Shown here in pieces: positions 1-11,800 of a stretch of DNA of 64,000 nt (the stretch's first letter is position 1; each line of letters starts with the position of its first letter). This DNA comes from Paramecium sonneborni. Lineage: Eukaryota > Ciliophora > Oligohymenophorea > Peniculida > Parameciidae. Below the pieces are notes generated by a model. It was given only the letters and a program-made list of their open reading frames with translations. It was not told the DNA's origin and ran no database searches. A program made the translations under genes and the position numbers. The stretch is taken from NCBI GenBank assembly GCA_905182985.1, contig CAJJDN010000053.1, forward strand, positions 65,761-129,760, read 5' to 3'.

Positions 1-278
1 ACTTGTTATCATTACTCTTTGACTTTTATTTATCTTCCTTGATTGTTTATGTTACAACCTTTTAAGATCTTTAAGTAAAAGGAACTTAATTAAGTGATGT
101 TACATGAAATGAAGCTGGATGATTATTTCTTTCATTTTTTAGATATGAGAAAATTTCATAATCATCCATTAATTCTATCATTTTACAAAAGAGAAATACT
201 TTTTTATTCAGGTGATATGCGTTCTGAAACTGCCTTCTTCCTTTTAAATATAGGATCTCTTTTAACAACAAAAAGCAT
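1..278 (-). CDS. Unknown protein, N-terminal part (gene runs off the window start)
   Basis: The ATG is at 278-276 and the frame stays open to the window edge, so the 3' part is missing. A 25-nt GTA...TAG intron (about 188-212) joins two exons; without it the first exon meets TGA. The visible ~84 residues are basic and polar, starting MLFVVKRDPIFKRKK, then SERISPEQ, a short acidic patch and many Lys/Asn/Gln. I recognise no domain. Codon use (several TAA codons as Gln) supports real coding. It lies just downstream of APC10 on the same strand, with about 108 bp between them. Confidence 0.55.
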
Positions 279-386
279 AATTATATAATTATAAGAATCA
301 ACGTATTGAAGCATATTAAGTAATTTCAGGTGTTTTAAAATCAGGAAAACTCAAACCTTGATTTTGTTTCCTAAAATAATTTATTT

Positions 387-903
387 TCAATACTCTCTTG
401 GTCCAAATATTTTCACTTATCTAATATGAGTGTCTTTTCCACTATGTTAATTTTATAAAACTACTATTTAGATATTAATTGTAGAAACATAAGGTCTAAT
501 TTAATAAATGCTTTTACTTTTCTTAAGAATTTAACAATTTAGTCTTAAGTGCAAATACATACCATCCATATGGCTCTTTCAATTCAATAAATTAAACTTC
601 CTAATTTTTAATTATTAAATGTACTTTCATATCTTGAATATTTGTTCCTGTTCTTATCGAAAGTTTGTTAGGAGTATAACTTTCGTCTTATTTGAAATCT
701 AAATATAATGCCACTTCTTGAACTCTCATTTTCTTTAAAAATTATATTGTTATGTAATGTGGTTATGTTCCATCTGATTACCAAAACGTATTCAAATTAT
801 CGTCTCTTAATTGATCTACTCCATTTCCTGTTTTTGCAGATGATAATGTCCAAATCGCTTAATCACCAATTTCTTTTCTTTACATATTAGCCATGGGTGC
901 CAT
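387..903 (-). CDS. APC10: Anaphase-promoting complex subunit 10 (APC10/DOC1)
   Basis: APC10 is the DOC-domain subunit that, with the co-activator, helps the anaphase-promoting complex bind substrate D-boxes during mitotic exit. The reading frame gives 164 aa, almost entirely DOC domain, the normal size for a minimal APC10. Diagnostic stretches are WTLSSAKTGNGVDQLRDDN, TFWQSDGTQPHYITIQF, DESYTPNKLSIRTG and, near the end, HSGKDTHIRQVKIFGPRE. One 22-nt intron (GTAAAAGCAT...ATTAG on the minus strand) falls before the last conserved block. Removing it restores PYVSTINIQIVVLQNQ and a multiple-of-three length (495 nt). The C-terminal IR tail that docks APC3/CDC27 in other eukaryotes is not obvious, as the protein ends REY. 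Identification is firm; the second Met (MANMQ) could be the start. Confidence 0.95.
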
Positions 904-1360
904 ATTAGTTTGGGTATAGGGAGTCTAAATTGAAGAGTAAAATGGATTTTCAATATGCATGTTAAATTTCAAATATTTATAATTACAAAAAAATTAATGT
1001 TATTCTAATGATACAAAAAACATGTATTTTTCCCTTATATTCTTTTTTTATTATCCAAAATTACATCAGGTTAAAATTTTTTGCTTTTTAATTATAAATC
1101 GAATTTAGAATGATATGTAAAACAATTAAATATAAGATGGCATTTTATCTAACTATTTTCATCAAAAAGATAAGATTATATTATATAGTTTAATCAAAGT
1201 AGTGTTCAAAAATAATGTTTGAGAAATGTAGTAATTAATTAATAGCCTATTTTATATTTCTATTCTAGTTTTAAGTTTTAAAATTTCTTAATTAAGTTCC
1301 CTTTCTCTTTGAATAAATTATTTTTATCTTTATTTAAAATGCTAAATCAATGTTTTTAAA
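904..1360. other. Intergenic AT-rich stretch, no gene seen
   Basis: Both strands carry frequent TGA in all frames and only low-complexity A/T runs. I see no conserved peptide, RNA gene or repeat. It contains the promoter side of APC10. Confidence 0.5.
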
Positions 1361-1361
1361 T

Positions 1362-1683
1362 CATCGGCTAAGAGAATTGATTGATGGCTTTACTTGTCTT
1401 TCTGCTTCTTTGGAAACTTTTGATTTTTATTTTTTTAAAGATTTTAAATTAATTGTTGAACTTAAATTTATTGTTTTTAAGCTTGTATTCTAAAATTTTA
1501 TATTTTGGTATTTGATAAGCATAAACTAGATAATTATCGAATAAACGAGAATCAGTTTTACATCTAATATATTTAATTCTTATACTTTAATTATGCTGCG
1601 AATCTTTTTCATAATTCTTTGACTTTTATAATAATCAATAAAACAATTTCAATTATAATAATTGATTAATTATAGCCATCTCA
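1362..1683 (-). CDS. Possible small unknown gene, splicing unresolved
   Basis: Between two better genes, the minus strand shows an ATG near 1681-1683 (MAIINQLLQ) and an open frame ending KSKVSKEAERQVKPSINSLSR then TGA near 1362. The tail has a codon and residue mix typical of real genes here. The middle needs at least one short intron: a 22-nt GTATAAGAAT...ATTAG candidate exists, as does a GT...AAAG one. A competing frame (SKNYEKDSQHNQ...) is open over the same DNA, so the exact protein is uncertain. No homology recognised. Confidence 0.3.
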
Positions 1684-1857
1684 AATTTGCTTTATGTTTT
1701 GCATTTTTAATTTAGGTGAAATAATTTAAACGAATATCATTTATTTAATATTATGAAATTATCTTTAATATACTTAAATGAAAGCAAACTAATTAAATTA
1801 ATAAATAGAATAAATAAAATTTATTTCATATTTTAACATTTGTAAATAAAGATAAAT

Positions 1858-4185
1858 TCAATGATATTTTTGATGGTTTGGATTAGGAAATTATTCAATA
1901 AATTGTGTAACATTATCTATTTGATCATTTTATAAATTTGTTTAAGTATTTGAATTTGGAATAAAAAAACTATGATATAATTGTTATTATTAGGGACTTT
2001 ATATAAATTAATTACTTGAAACTGATTGTTGATTATAAGGAAATATTTAATTTTTATTTTAAACATTAAATGGGATTTAGTTAACTGAATTTTGATTTCC
2101 AGATGTTTCATTTTTGAATTAATTTTAAAAATTGAACTACTATTTCTATTAAAACTAAGATTAAGGATTCTATATAATTTAATTATTTGAAACTGATTGT
2201 TGATTATTTGGAAATATTTAATTTTTAATTTAAACATTAAATGGAATTTAATCAACTGAATTTTGATTTCCAGATGTTTCATTTTTGAATTAATTTTAAA
2301 AATTAAACTATTATTTCTATTATAACTAAGATTAAGGATTCTATATTATTTCATTATTTGAAACTGATTGTTGATTGTTTGCAAATATTTAATTTTTCTG
2401 TTACCATCCATAATATGTAGGTTAATTTGATGAATTTGTGTTTTGGTTTAGTTATTCAAATTATTTAATTTATCCTTTGCGATTATTATTTTATGTTTCT
2501 TATTATTGATATTTCAATTGTTTTTTAAATTTCCTAATTTCTTAATATAACACTTCCCAATTAATTCTCGTTTTTGGATCGTATTTAATCATTTACTTCA
2601 ATAAATCTTATATTAAGTAATCTATTTCTATATTATACGATTTAAAAGGATATTAATTAAAAATATCAATAATACAACAGTCCTCTTTTAATTTGTCATG
2701 AATATATTCAATATCTTTTTCTTCTAAATTAGTAATATTTGTAGCCATTTCTAATATTACTAATCCTAGCTAAAAATATAATATAGCTTACTGAATAGAT
2801 ATCACATTAAAAATCATAATTATCTTTTCCATTTACTTCAGGCGCTTAGTACTTCGAAGTTCCAGTTTTAGAGCTTGCTGAATAGTTATTTTTCATTTAA
2901 TCAAAACTATATTAGAAATCAATAATCTATTAATTATATCCATAAAATAACTTTGTAGCAATATTTATGATTAATTTTTAAGTATAATATGTTCTCAGGC
3001 TTAATATCACGATGAACTATTCGATTATTTATTAAAAATTTATATCCGTTATTTACTTATTTTATTAGGTTAAGAATTTATTTTTTATTGAATATTCCTT
3101 AAGTTTTTTTGAGTTGCCCTAGATCTCCATCACATTATTCCATAATTATATAGGCATATTCATAATCTTTTTCATTTAAAACTTCTAAAATTTTAATTAT
3201 GTTATCATTTTTTTCTTCACAATTTTTAATTTTAAGATTTATTAAAATCTCATTTAATTCATTGTTGCAGCTACCATTTTTCATTTTAGAAATTTATTTA
3301 ATACATACTTTATTGCTATTGATATCTTCAACTTTTTGCAAAACACATGTTTTATTCCAATCATATTTAGGGTAGAAATACTTTAATTTAAGTTCTGTCC
3401 ATGATACTCTATTTTTATGATCAAGGACTAACATTTACTAAACTAAATCAATTATCTATTGAGGAAAATTATTTATTAATTAATTCATTGGGAGTTATTA
3501 TTTTTCATGATCTGTAAATTGCCTACCAAATATCAATTCAGCTAAGATGAGCCCAAACTAGAAATCATATTTTAATTTACAGAATAAACATCACATTTAT
3601 TTATATAGTCATCTTTTTATAAATCAGGAGCTGAATAGTAAAACAATTCCTAAAATTAAGTCATATCATAGTCCTTGCTCATATTTATAATTTTTGAATG
3701 ATCAAAGCTACAAATCTGTAAATATTTCCATATAATACTTAAAATATATATTTGTTTTTATCCTTAATTTTACATAGGATATTTTATGGTTTAAGATTTC
3801 GATGAATTATGTTTTCTTCCATTAATCTACAATAGCCATCTATAATTTAAGGAACTAATTATTTTATGAAATCACATAAGGCAGCCTAGTCTTATTAAAT
3901 TTCTCCAAATATTTACTATAAATTTGTATCTGCTTTTTTCATATATATGTAGAAAGAGCCTTTATCATCTTCAAAAATATCTTCAATTACAACTATATTC
4001 GGATGTCTAATCCGTTTTACTTAATCTAAAATATTTTTAGTCTATTTTTATTTTTCAAGCTAACAATTAATTATTTTCATGTTATAAATTTCTCCAGTTT
4101 TTTTGTTTTTATGTATTTCCATCTCACCTATTTAACCTATTTCTATTTCTTCTTATATTTTTATATACTTCTCCTACCAACTCAT
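1858..4185 (-). CDS. Tandem protein kinase: degenerate N-terminal kinase, second kinase, Q/N-rich repeat tail
   Basis: The model gives 744 aa from five exons; four introns (3716-3738, 3558-3580, 2927-2951, 2770-2791) leave exactly 745 codons. Residues ~1-265 form a first kinase fold: MKII supplies the lysine, but the catalytic loop reads HRNLKPQN (Asp replaced by Asn) and the DFG position reads SFD, so it is probably a pseudokinase. Residues ~270-530 form a second kinase: VCIKQI lysine, intact HRDIKPEN, DFG changed to DFQ, GTSKYQAPE activation-segment end, and DIYSLG. The C-terminal ~200 residues are Gln/Asn-rich with 57-residue repeats. The layout recalls JAK or GCN2 proteins, where a pseudokinase regulates a kinase, but no sequence kinship to those is claimed. 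The single reading frame linking both domains and the tail is clear; substrate and role are unknown. Confidence 0.85.
1993..2395 (-). repeat. 171-bp tandem repeat, about 2.3 copies, coding
   Basis: The motif AAACTGATTGTTGATT starts at 2019, 2190 and 2361 on the plus strand, an exact 171-bp period. The period is 57 codons, so the repeat stays in frame inside the kinase gene's tail. In the coding frame the unit contains NNQQSVSNN, IIQNPQSQ and NETSGNQNSV. Copies differ by scattered single changes. Confidence 0.9.
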
Positions 4186-4329
4186 TTTTTAATAGAATAA
4201 TATTAATGATAAAAATTCTAATTAATTAAATTCAAAAGGTTTTAGAATATTAATAACTGAATTTTTTTTGCATGCTTGTGAATTTCGGTTTAATTAAATT
4301 GTAAGGATTAAAACTGATGAATTATTGAT

Positions 4330-5195
4330 TTCGATAATATAAATAATAAAATGCAAGAAACTAATAATTATTGGCTGATTAAAAAAATTGCAAATTAAAG
4401 ACTTAATTAAATCAATTAATTAATTAGATACTTAATTATGAATTGCTGATAGATTGTGATAATAACAATTTAAAGTTTAGAAATTTAAAGAAAATCTACT
4501 ATTAATTAATAAGAATAGAATAGATAGTTATATTTTTAAGAATTCTGTTGATGAAATTAAAAATTAAAATAATTCTTTGAAATACTTTATCCATTATAAA
4601 ACTTTTTACAAAAATTTTAGTGTATAAATTTGAGGAAATAATGAATTTAGAGAAAAAGAATTATTTAATCTTGCATTCTAACAGGAATTCTAAATGGAAG
4701 GATAGATTAATATGTCTAAAAGTTTAAAGGAAGAGATTTGAAATTTAATTTTTGGTGCACAAATAGGAAGTAAGTTGTGAGGAGAAAACTATAATAATAA
4801 AAGTGATTATTTTTAGATGGCTATCTCAAATTAGAAAAAAAAAATACAAAGAAATTATTGATGTGATTATAGTTTAACAAATTATAAGGTTTTAAGCCAT
4901 TTAAAAAATGCGAAAGAGAAATTTAAACATAAAACTCAAAAGTGTTTGAAGGAGAGGTTTAGTTAGAACGGATGCAAAGAATTAGTAATAAATTATAAAC
5001 TATTGGTGATTTGTTTAAGTAAAATAATGAGATAACATATTAAAATAGTTATGTTATTTAATTGAGATTATGTTATTGGAAATAGATCATTCAATATTTG
5101 AAGAGTAAATAGTGGATAGTTTTAATAAATAATTTGAGTAACAATATGAAAAATTAGAATCATTAAAGAAATAAAGATTTTTGAGTATGAATTGA
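4330..5195 (+). CDS. Unknown coiled-coil-like protein, multi-exon, exon borders partly unresolved
   Basis: Several coding-looking blocks follow one another on the plus strand, in different frames. About 4340-4455 reads Q/N-rich (NARNQQLLADQKNCKLKTQL). After a possible 20-nt intron, about 4476-4615 gives KFKENLLLINKNRIDSYIF. About 4820-5010 gives SHLKNAKEKFKHKTQKCLKE and SQNGCKEL. The last exon gives EIDHSIFEEQIVDSFNKQ and ends LESLKKQRFLSMN, TGA at 5193-5195. Short GT...AG segments (for example the 29-nt one at 4622-4650) can join them, but I could not settle all junctions or the start codon. The ATG at 4351 meets TGA at 4447 with no GT in between, so it is probably not the start. No family recognised. 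Confidence 0.45.
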
Positions 5196-5220
5196 TTATT
5201 ACGTATATTTAATAAATAAT

Positions 5221-6744
5221 ATGTCAGACAATTCAGATAATGTGTTGACTCAATCTACAGGTTGTCCAGTAGATGACAACTAAAACTCTTTAACAGCAGG
5301 AGAATACGGACCCATTCTATTATAGGATACACATTTAATAGATAAATTAGCTCATTTCGATAGAGAGAGAATTCCAGAAAGAGTTGTACATGCAAAAGGA
5401 GCAGGTAAATAATATAATAGATATATATATAGGTGCTTATGGATACTTTGAAGTGACAGCAGATGTTACAAAGTATACAAAAGCTAAGTTTTTGGATTCT
5501 GTAGGCAAAAGAACACCAATATTCACAAGATTTTCAACTGTTGGTGGAGAAAAGGGATCAGCAGATTCTGAAAGAGATCCAAGAGGATTTGCTGTTAAGT
5601 TTTACACTGAGGAAGGAAATTATGATATGACTGGAAATAACACTCCTGTATTCTTTATTAGAGATCCAATTAAATTCCCAGATTTTATTCATACATAAAA
5701 AAGAAATCCTTAAACTAACTTAAAGGATGCTAATATGTTTTGGGATTTCTTGAGTTTGGTACCTGAAAGTGCTCACTAAGTTACTGTACTCTTTTCAAAT
5801 AGAGGAACACCAGATGGATTTAGACATATGAATGGATACACATCACATACTTTTAGATGGGTTAATAAAGAAGGAGAAGCATTTTGGATTAAATTACACT
5901 TCAAAACTGATTCTGGTAATAAATCATTAACAGGTGCTGAAGCTGATGAACTAAAAAAAACTAATCCAGATTATGCTACATAAGATTTGTTTGAACATCT
6001 TTCAACTGGAAAAACAGCCACTTGGACTGTTTAAGTTTAAATAATGCCAGAATAAGATGGATTTAAATATAAATGGAATATTTTTGATGTTACAAAGGTT
6101 TGGCCACATAGTGATTATCCATGTCTTAATTTTGGTAAAATGGTTTTGAATAGAAATCCTGAAAATTATTTCTAAGAAGTTGAATAATCAGCTTTTAGCC
6201 CAGGACATTTAGTACCAGGAATTGAACCATCATTAGATAAAATGTTATAAGGAAGATTATTTTCATATCCAGATACTCATAGACATAGATTAGGAACCAA
6301 TTATACACAACTTCCTGTTAATTGTCCATACAGAGCAAGAGTTATCAATCAATAAAGAGATGGACCTTAATCATATAATAATTAAGGAAATAGACCAAAT
6401 TATGAACCTAATTCATTTTAACCATTGAAAATGATACCAGAATCTAAAACTAGTTAATATAGAGTAACAGGCTTGATTGGTAGATATAAACCATCTCATC
6501 CAAATGATGATTTTGCTCAACCAGGAGTTCTATTTAGAAAAGTAATGAATGATTTTGAAAGATAATGGTTAATAACTAATATTGTAGGACATTTGAAGGT
6601 ATTAAATATTAAAAGTTATATTAATAGAATGCTAACAGAGTAATCTAAGAGAGACAAGTTAAAGTGTTTACTAAATGTGATCCAGAATATGGAGAAAGAA
6701 TCGCTTAAGGATTAGGATTCCCAAATAATAAAGCCAGATTGTGA
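5221..6744 (+). CDS. CAT: Catalase, with possible peroxisomal C-terminal signal
   Basis: A haem catalase that breaks hydrogen peroxide into water and oxygen. Two introns (5405-5432, 28 nt; 6599-6627, 29 nt) leave 489 codons, 488 aa, normal for a small-subunit catalase. The distal histidine lies in [19 protein letters not shown], the active-site asparagine in [20 protein letters not shown], and the proximal haem tyrosine in [17 protein letters not shown]. The core block [20 protein letters not shown] is also present. The last three residues are ARL, which fits the peroxisome-targeting PTS1 pattern [SAC][KRH][LM]; location is inferred from this only. The gene converges on the hydroxylase gene with 27 bp between stops. 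Confidence 0.97.
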
Positions 6745-6771
6745 TCATCATAATCAATTATATAATATCTA

Positions 6772-7671
6772 TCACATAATTTTTTTATCCTAATTCTTAT
6801 TATTAATTTTGCTTCTAAGCCAAGTTGGAATATAAGGTATAGGATACTTTTATTAATTGTAACCTGTTCCAAATATAAAATCACATAATCCCCAAATACT
6901 AAAATTACAAGAATAATAATAATGATGTAAAGTGTGTCCTGCAGGATCCCATCTTCCATCATGTGCAAATTAAGCATATATTGATGTAAGTAATCCAAAA
7001 ATATGATGACATACTGGATGAAATGGATAAATAAATGTAGGCAAGAAATGTCCAATTGGACCTTAAATTAATGCCTCAACTGGATGTACTGCATCTTAAG
7101 CATATGCTCCACATTCTACAAATTCATGATGTTCTCCATGAAAATGTTTCCAAAAAAAAGGAGTATGTCCAATAATATGAGAAGTGTAAAACCATACATC
7201 AAAAGTCACCATATATCTTAATACATAATAATATTGTATTACATGATTAAAGAAATAAAGAATTCTTTTAATCCAAATTCATGTGTCTCATAATAACCAT
7301 AATATGGATTCAAAGGTTATACTTTCCATATAATTGCTGTTGTTAATAAAATTACATAAAAAAGAGCTTTTATCCCTCTCCTCATTTCTTCCTTTGTTTG
7401 AGCTACTCTCTCTGGAGTCTTTGGAGCAGGATGACTCCAAATTAAAATTTCACTTATACAAAAGTACATAGAATAGTAGAATAATCTATATCAGGTTATC
7501 AATTTACCCTATGTATAAACATGCTATCAAATATTCAAAAATTGAATTTATCTCTAAAACATTATAACTCAATGAATCTGGGAATTTCAGGAAAGGAATT
7601 GTAATATAGTCATTTGGATTTAAGCAATAACTACCAATAACTGATGTTATCAATAATAAGAATTTTTTCAT
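6772..7671 (-). CDS. Fatty acid hydroxylase / sterol desaturase superfamily membrane enzyme
   Basis: A di-iron membrane oxidase of the fatty acid hydroxylase family, normally in the ER. Two introns (7486-7507, 22 nt; 7217-7242, 26 nt ending AAG) leave 284 codons. The three histidine motifs are visible: HIIGH, HFHGEHHE and HTLHHYYY, with an extra HPVCHH between. The N-terminus MKKFLLLITSVIGSYC looks like a signal peptide or first membrane segment, and further hydrophobic helices precede each His motif. Substrate (sterol C-4/C-5, fatty acid or aldehyde) cannot be told from sequence. The C-terminus is Lys-rich (NQDKKIM), which may hold it in the ER. Confidence 0.88.
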
Positions 7672-8021
7672 TTCCTAATTTATTAGATATTAATATAAAT
7701 AATATTTCTTTTAAATATTACAGTTTTTATATATACTTACATCAAACTCTATTAAACATTAACAAATCTCTTAACCATCAAAGAACTATTAAGTTATCTT
7801 TAAAGCTTATCTTATTAGGATTTTTAGATTCATTTTTTAATGTAATCATTTTCTATTTAATCTCACTTTAGGAACTTATGATTTTTTAATCTTAGAACTC
7901 TACTTTTAGATAAACATAAATACTTTTTTAAATGACATCATAAAAGTCTCTTTAAAAATTTCACATTTTAATAATGTTTGTATATTATAATTATTTTATA
8001 AATCTTTATTCTTTTGCATAT
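7672..8021. other. Intergenic between divergent genes, no gene seen
   Basis: AT-rich spacer between the hydroxylase start (minus) and a small plus-strand gene. The open plus-strand frame here (SLNHQRTIKLSLKLILLG) has no Gln codons of the TAA/TAG type and no recognisable feature, so I treat it as chance. Confidence 0.4.
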
Positions 8022-8297
8022 ATGCCATTATCATCTAGCAAAAAAATCAAAAAGAGTAAAAATATCATGACTCCAACAGAAAAAGCTGAATTTCAATTAG
8101 ATAATCTAGAGTCATTAATTCATATCCGTCTTACTAACCTTGAAACAATTGAATAAGAAATTTAATAAGAAAACTATGATGATTCTTAATATATTGAAGA
8201 AAAATACAAATGTATGTTAGTAAAAATGTTAGAAGAATATCGAAACTTATCTAAAAAGGTGAATTAATTATAATGTAAATCAATTTTTAACAAATGA
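8022..8297 (+). CDS. Small hypothetical protein, 91 aa
   Basis: An uninterrupted frame from ATG at 8022 to TGA at 8295 uses several TAA codons as Gln. The protein starts MPLSSSKKIKKSKNIMT and continues with a Leu/Glu/Gln-rich amphipathic stretch (KAEFQLDNLESLIHIRLTNL, then MLVKMLEEYRNLSKKVNQL) that should form a short coiled coil. An upstream ATG at 7974 would add a hydrophobic Tyr/Phe-rich leader; I prefer 8022 because that leader looks non-coding. No homologue recognised. Confidence 0.55.
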
Positions 8298-8870
8298 TTA
8301 CTGTTAAACTTTATTAGAATACACTTTTGAAAAGTATATAAATCTATATTAACTATTATGATATAAATTGAGGATTCCTATAGTTTATAAATTTTTTATT
8401 TTGAAATTCAAAATTATAATAAATAAAGATAATAATTTTTAGCCTTAGGCTGCTTATTGTAAAAAGAGAGTGATTAAAACATACTATGAGAGTCTCTTAT
8501 AGTCTAAATTATAAAAATTTGTTCTTAATTAATTTTTGATTTAGTCATTTTAAGATATACTCAGAAAGTTATTATAATTGATTAGGAATTGATAATATAA
8601 TAATATTGCTTCAAACTAAGTTTCAAATAAGATAAGAATAGTATGTGTATATGGGAAATTAATAATTGAAGGAGTTTTAATTTTTTGTTTAATTGATTAT
8701 ATTATTTTAGAATAAATTATCAATATGAATTAAAAATTTATTAATATTGCAAAAGAAAACACTTTTTCTAATGATATTTAAGGTTTAAGATATAAAAATT
8801 AATTTTTTCTCTTTATAACATGGTGAATTTCATTAAATAATAAATTTTATTATTCATATTAATAATAAAA
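8298..8870. other. 573-bp AT-rich spacer, nothing recognised
   Basis: No conserved peptide in any frame and no RNA gene recognised. A small palindrome GCCTTAGGC lies near 8442-8450. It may hold the promoter of the following gene. Confidence 0.4.
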
Positions 8871-11800
8871 ATGTCTTTATAAACTACAATATTAAGTTTT
8901 TTAAAAACTTAAGAAGACTATAAGTAAATTAAGTAATACGTGGATAGAGTAGTCAATAAAGATTAGTAATTCCTTGAATGATTTTTTAGGACCATCTATG
9001 AACCAATATGTGAGGCGATTATATAGGCTTTAAAACAAAAAGAGCCTGAATTGACTTTAATGGCTGTTAGATTAGGTAAATAGACAGTAGAGAAGAAAAA
9101 TACTGATTTCAACACAATGTTTTAGAAAATTTGTTTACCTTATTATGAAAAAATAGCTGAATTTAAAAAGGATGATCACAATGATGATAGAGGAAAATTT
9201 TATTTCTCAGATTAACCAGATAAAAATTAGGCTAAATTTGGCATAAGCATTTTGAGGTTTATTTTAGAGAGTTTAGAAATTTGGGCAAAAGTATTCACTT
9301 GTAAAAGTGATAACATAACATTAAGCCCTTTTTTTCTGACATATGCTAGACTTATGGTAAAGAAAATAAAATTTCCTGATAAATATAATTACTTTAATAA
9401 AGAGGAAGTTGATTAAAATACAACACTTATGTTTAAATAGCACTCTCGTAATTACGCTTAAGCTTTGGAAGAAAATAAATCTATTATAAAATCTTAGCCA
9501 AATTAATTGAATTAATAAGATTAACCATTTAAATAAACTCAATAAAATTAAATAAATTAAGTATAGAAACCTTCAACAATAAATACACGTGGTAATGAAA
9601 ATCAAAAAGAAATAAATTCAAGTGCTTAGCTATTGATTAATTAATATAGTGTTTTAAAGACTTAATTAATTGAAAGAGCTTTAAGTTTAGATTCTAAAGC
9701 TATTAATCAATATATTAAAGATTTGAAGGATGTTAATTAGAGCTTAAATTAATTAAAGGAAAAGATAGATAGAAAAGCCGATGAACTTCTTAGTTAAGAA
9801 GATGAGGATTGTTCTTTGGAACTTTTCAACGTTTAAGATGAAATAAGGAATTTTTGTTTAATCTTTTAAAAGTTATAGAACGAAGAAATAAAACCATAAG
9901 AATATAGAAATGAATTTGAAAAATATAGAAAACAAGCTCCTAAATAATAGAAAGGCAATTTATAATCAATTTATGAAGAAACTGAAAATTCTTAGTCATC
10001 AATGTAATTTGGTAAGGTTGATAAAAAATTTGTGCCTAATATGAATATAGATAGTTTAGGATTATAATATAATACAGAATAAGTGATGCAAGATTTTTAA
10101 AATTAATTAAGTGGTATAACTGAATAACATGAAAAAGAGAAATAAAAAATACAAAGAGAACATGAAATAGAAATTACAAATCTTAAACGATAAATGTAAG
10201 AATAAGCTTAGGAATTTAAAAAGAAGGAGACTAGATATAAAGATATAGAACAGCAGTATACAGAATTATAAAGATAGAGAAATAATTCATCTTAATCATC
10301 AGAGGAAGTCAAGAGAATTAATAATACTTTAACTGATTAGATAAAAACATTGAAATTTTAAATTGAATAACTTTAGAGTTTAAGTGAAAAAGATAGTTAG
10401 GATATTAATTATATGAGAAATCATATTTCAGAATTAAAAGAAGAACTTGATGAAAAGAAAGATTAAATTGAAAATCTTAAAAAATCATAGAATCTTGAAA
10501 AAAATTAATACATTGTCAATTTACAGTAATAAGAAGAACATTATAAATAAGAAATTAAGTAACTTTAAGAGTAGATTAAATTAGTATCTTTTTCTCATTT
10601 AAATAATTCAGAAATATCTCCAAATGGGGAAATTTCTAATCTCTTAAGAAGACTAGAAAATGAAAAGACAAGATCTACAAATTTGATGATTGAGATAAAT
10701 CATAAAGATGAATAAATTTAAATACTTGAGTAAGAGTTAAAACTTAAAATAATTGAATTAGAATAGTATAAAGCTTAGTAAAATGTCAAGTTTACTGCAT
10801 AAGATTTATAAATCTAATAAAAACATTAAGCAGAAATTCTAAGCTTTAAACAATAACTACTTTAATTAGAAACTTAAAGAAAAATAGAAGAAAACTCTTT
10901 TAAGGAAAAATTAAATCTTTTAGAATAAAAGTTCTAAATTTAAGTTAAAGAAAATGAAAAACTCAGGAATCAATCTTCTGCCTTAATGAGATAAAATTAG
11001 GAAGTAATTGAACAATTAGAATCTTTAAAAAATCAAAAACCTTTGGAATCAATCTAAATTGAACCTTAAAAAGAAATATTTCATAATCATCTTGATTTAT
11101 CAAAGATCAAAGAGACTGAATATATTTAAATTAATGCCCCATAATCTGTTTCTAGTAAATAAAACTATTCTTAAGCCATTTATCCATCAAGATCAAATAA
11201 ACAAGAAAAAAATATAAGTAACCTTCCTTACTCTGGCTATTAACACTTCTAACATATATAAGTAGAATTTTTGGATAATGTTAAAAATTTATTTATAAAA
11301 ACTCAATAAATTAAAGTACCTGTTTAGAGTGAAATAATATATCCTTATTTTACTGCTGAAGAATATTATTAGAAAAAGGTTAGACCTCATAAAGGAATTG
11401 TTGTTTAATTTTAGAGTCTTCTCAATATTTTAGTCATGAATTAAAACCATTTATTATTGTATAAGATGTATCATTTGAATAAAATTGGCAATACTATTTT
11501 TATTGATAATTAAGATCTAAAAATAGCAGTTTTAAAATAAGTACAAAAATAAGGTAATGATTTTTATATCAATTATGGATTATATTTCAAAACTGAATAA
11601 CAGAGTTTAAATTTAAAAGCTTATATTAAGAATGCTATGAAATTTGAAACAATTTGGACATCTTAAACAGAAATCTAATAAAATTTACAAAAAAGATAAA
11701 TATAACTTCTGGAAGTTAGTATTAAATCAAACTTATCAGAAATATTGGTAATACCAATATTAGAAGTAAATTATAAGTAAAATATGATTATAACTATTTA

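Noticed and set aside
1917..2282. Minus-strand frame MKHLEIKIQLIKFHLMF... with repeats
   Set aside because: Off-frame reading of the 171-bp repeat; the frame continuous with the kinase domains reads Gln/Asn-rich repeats instead.
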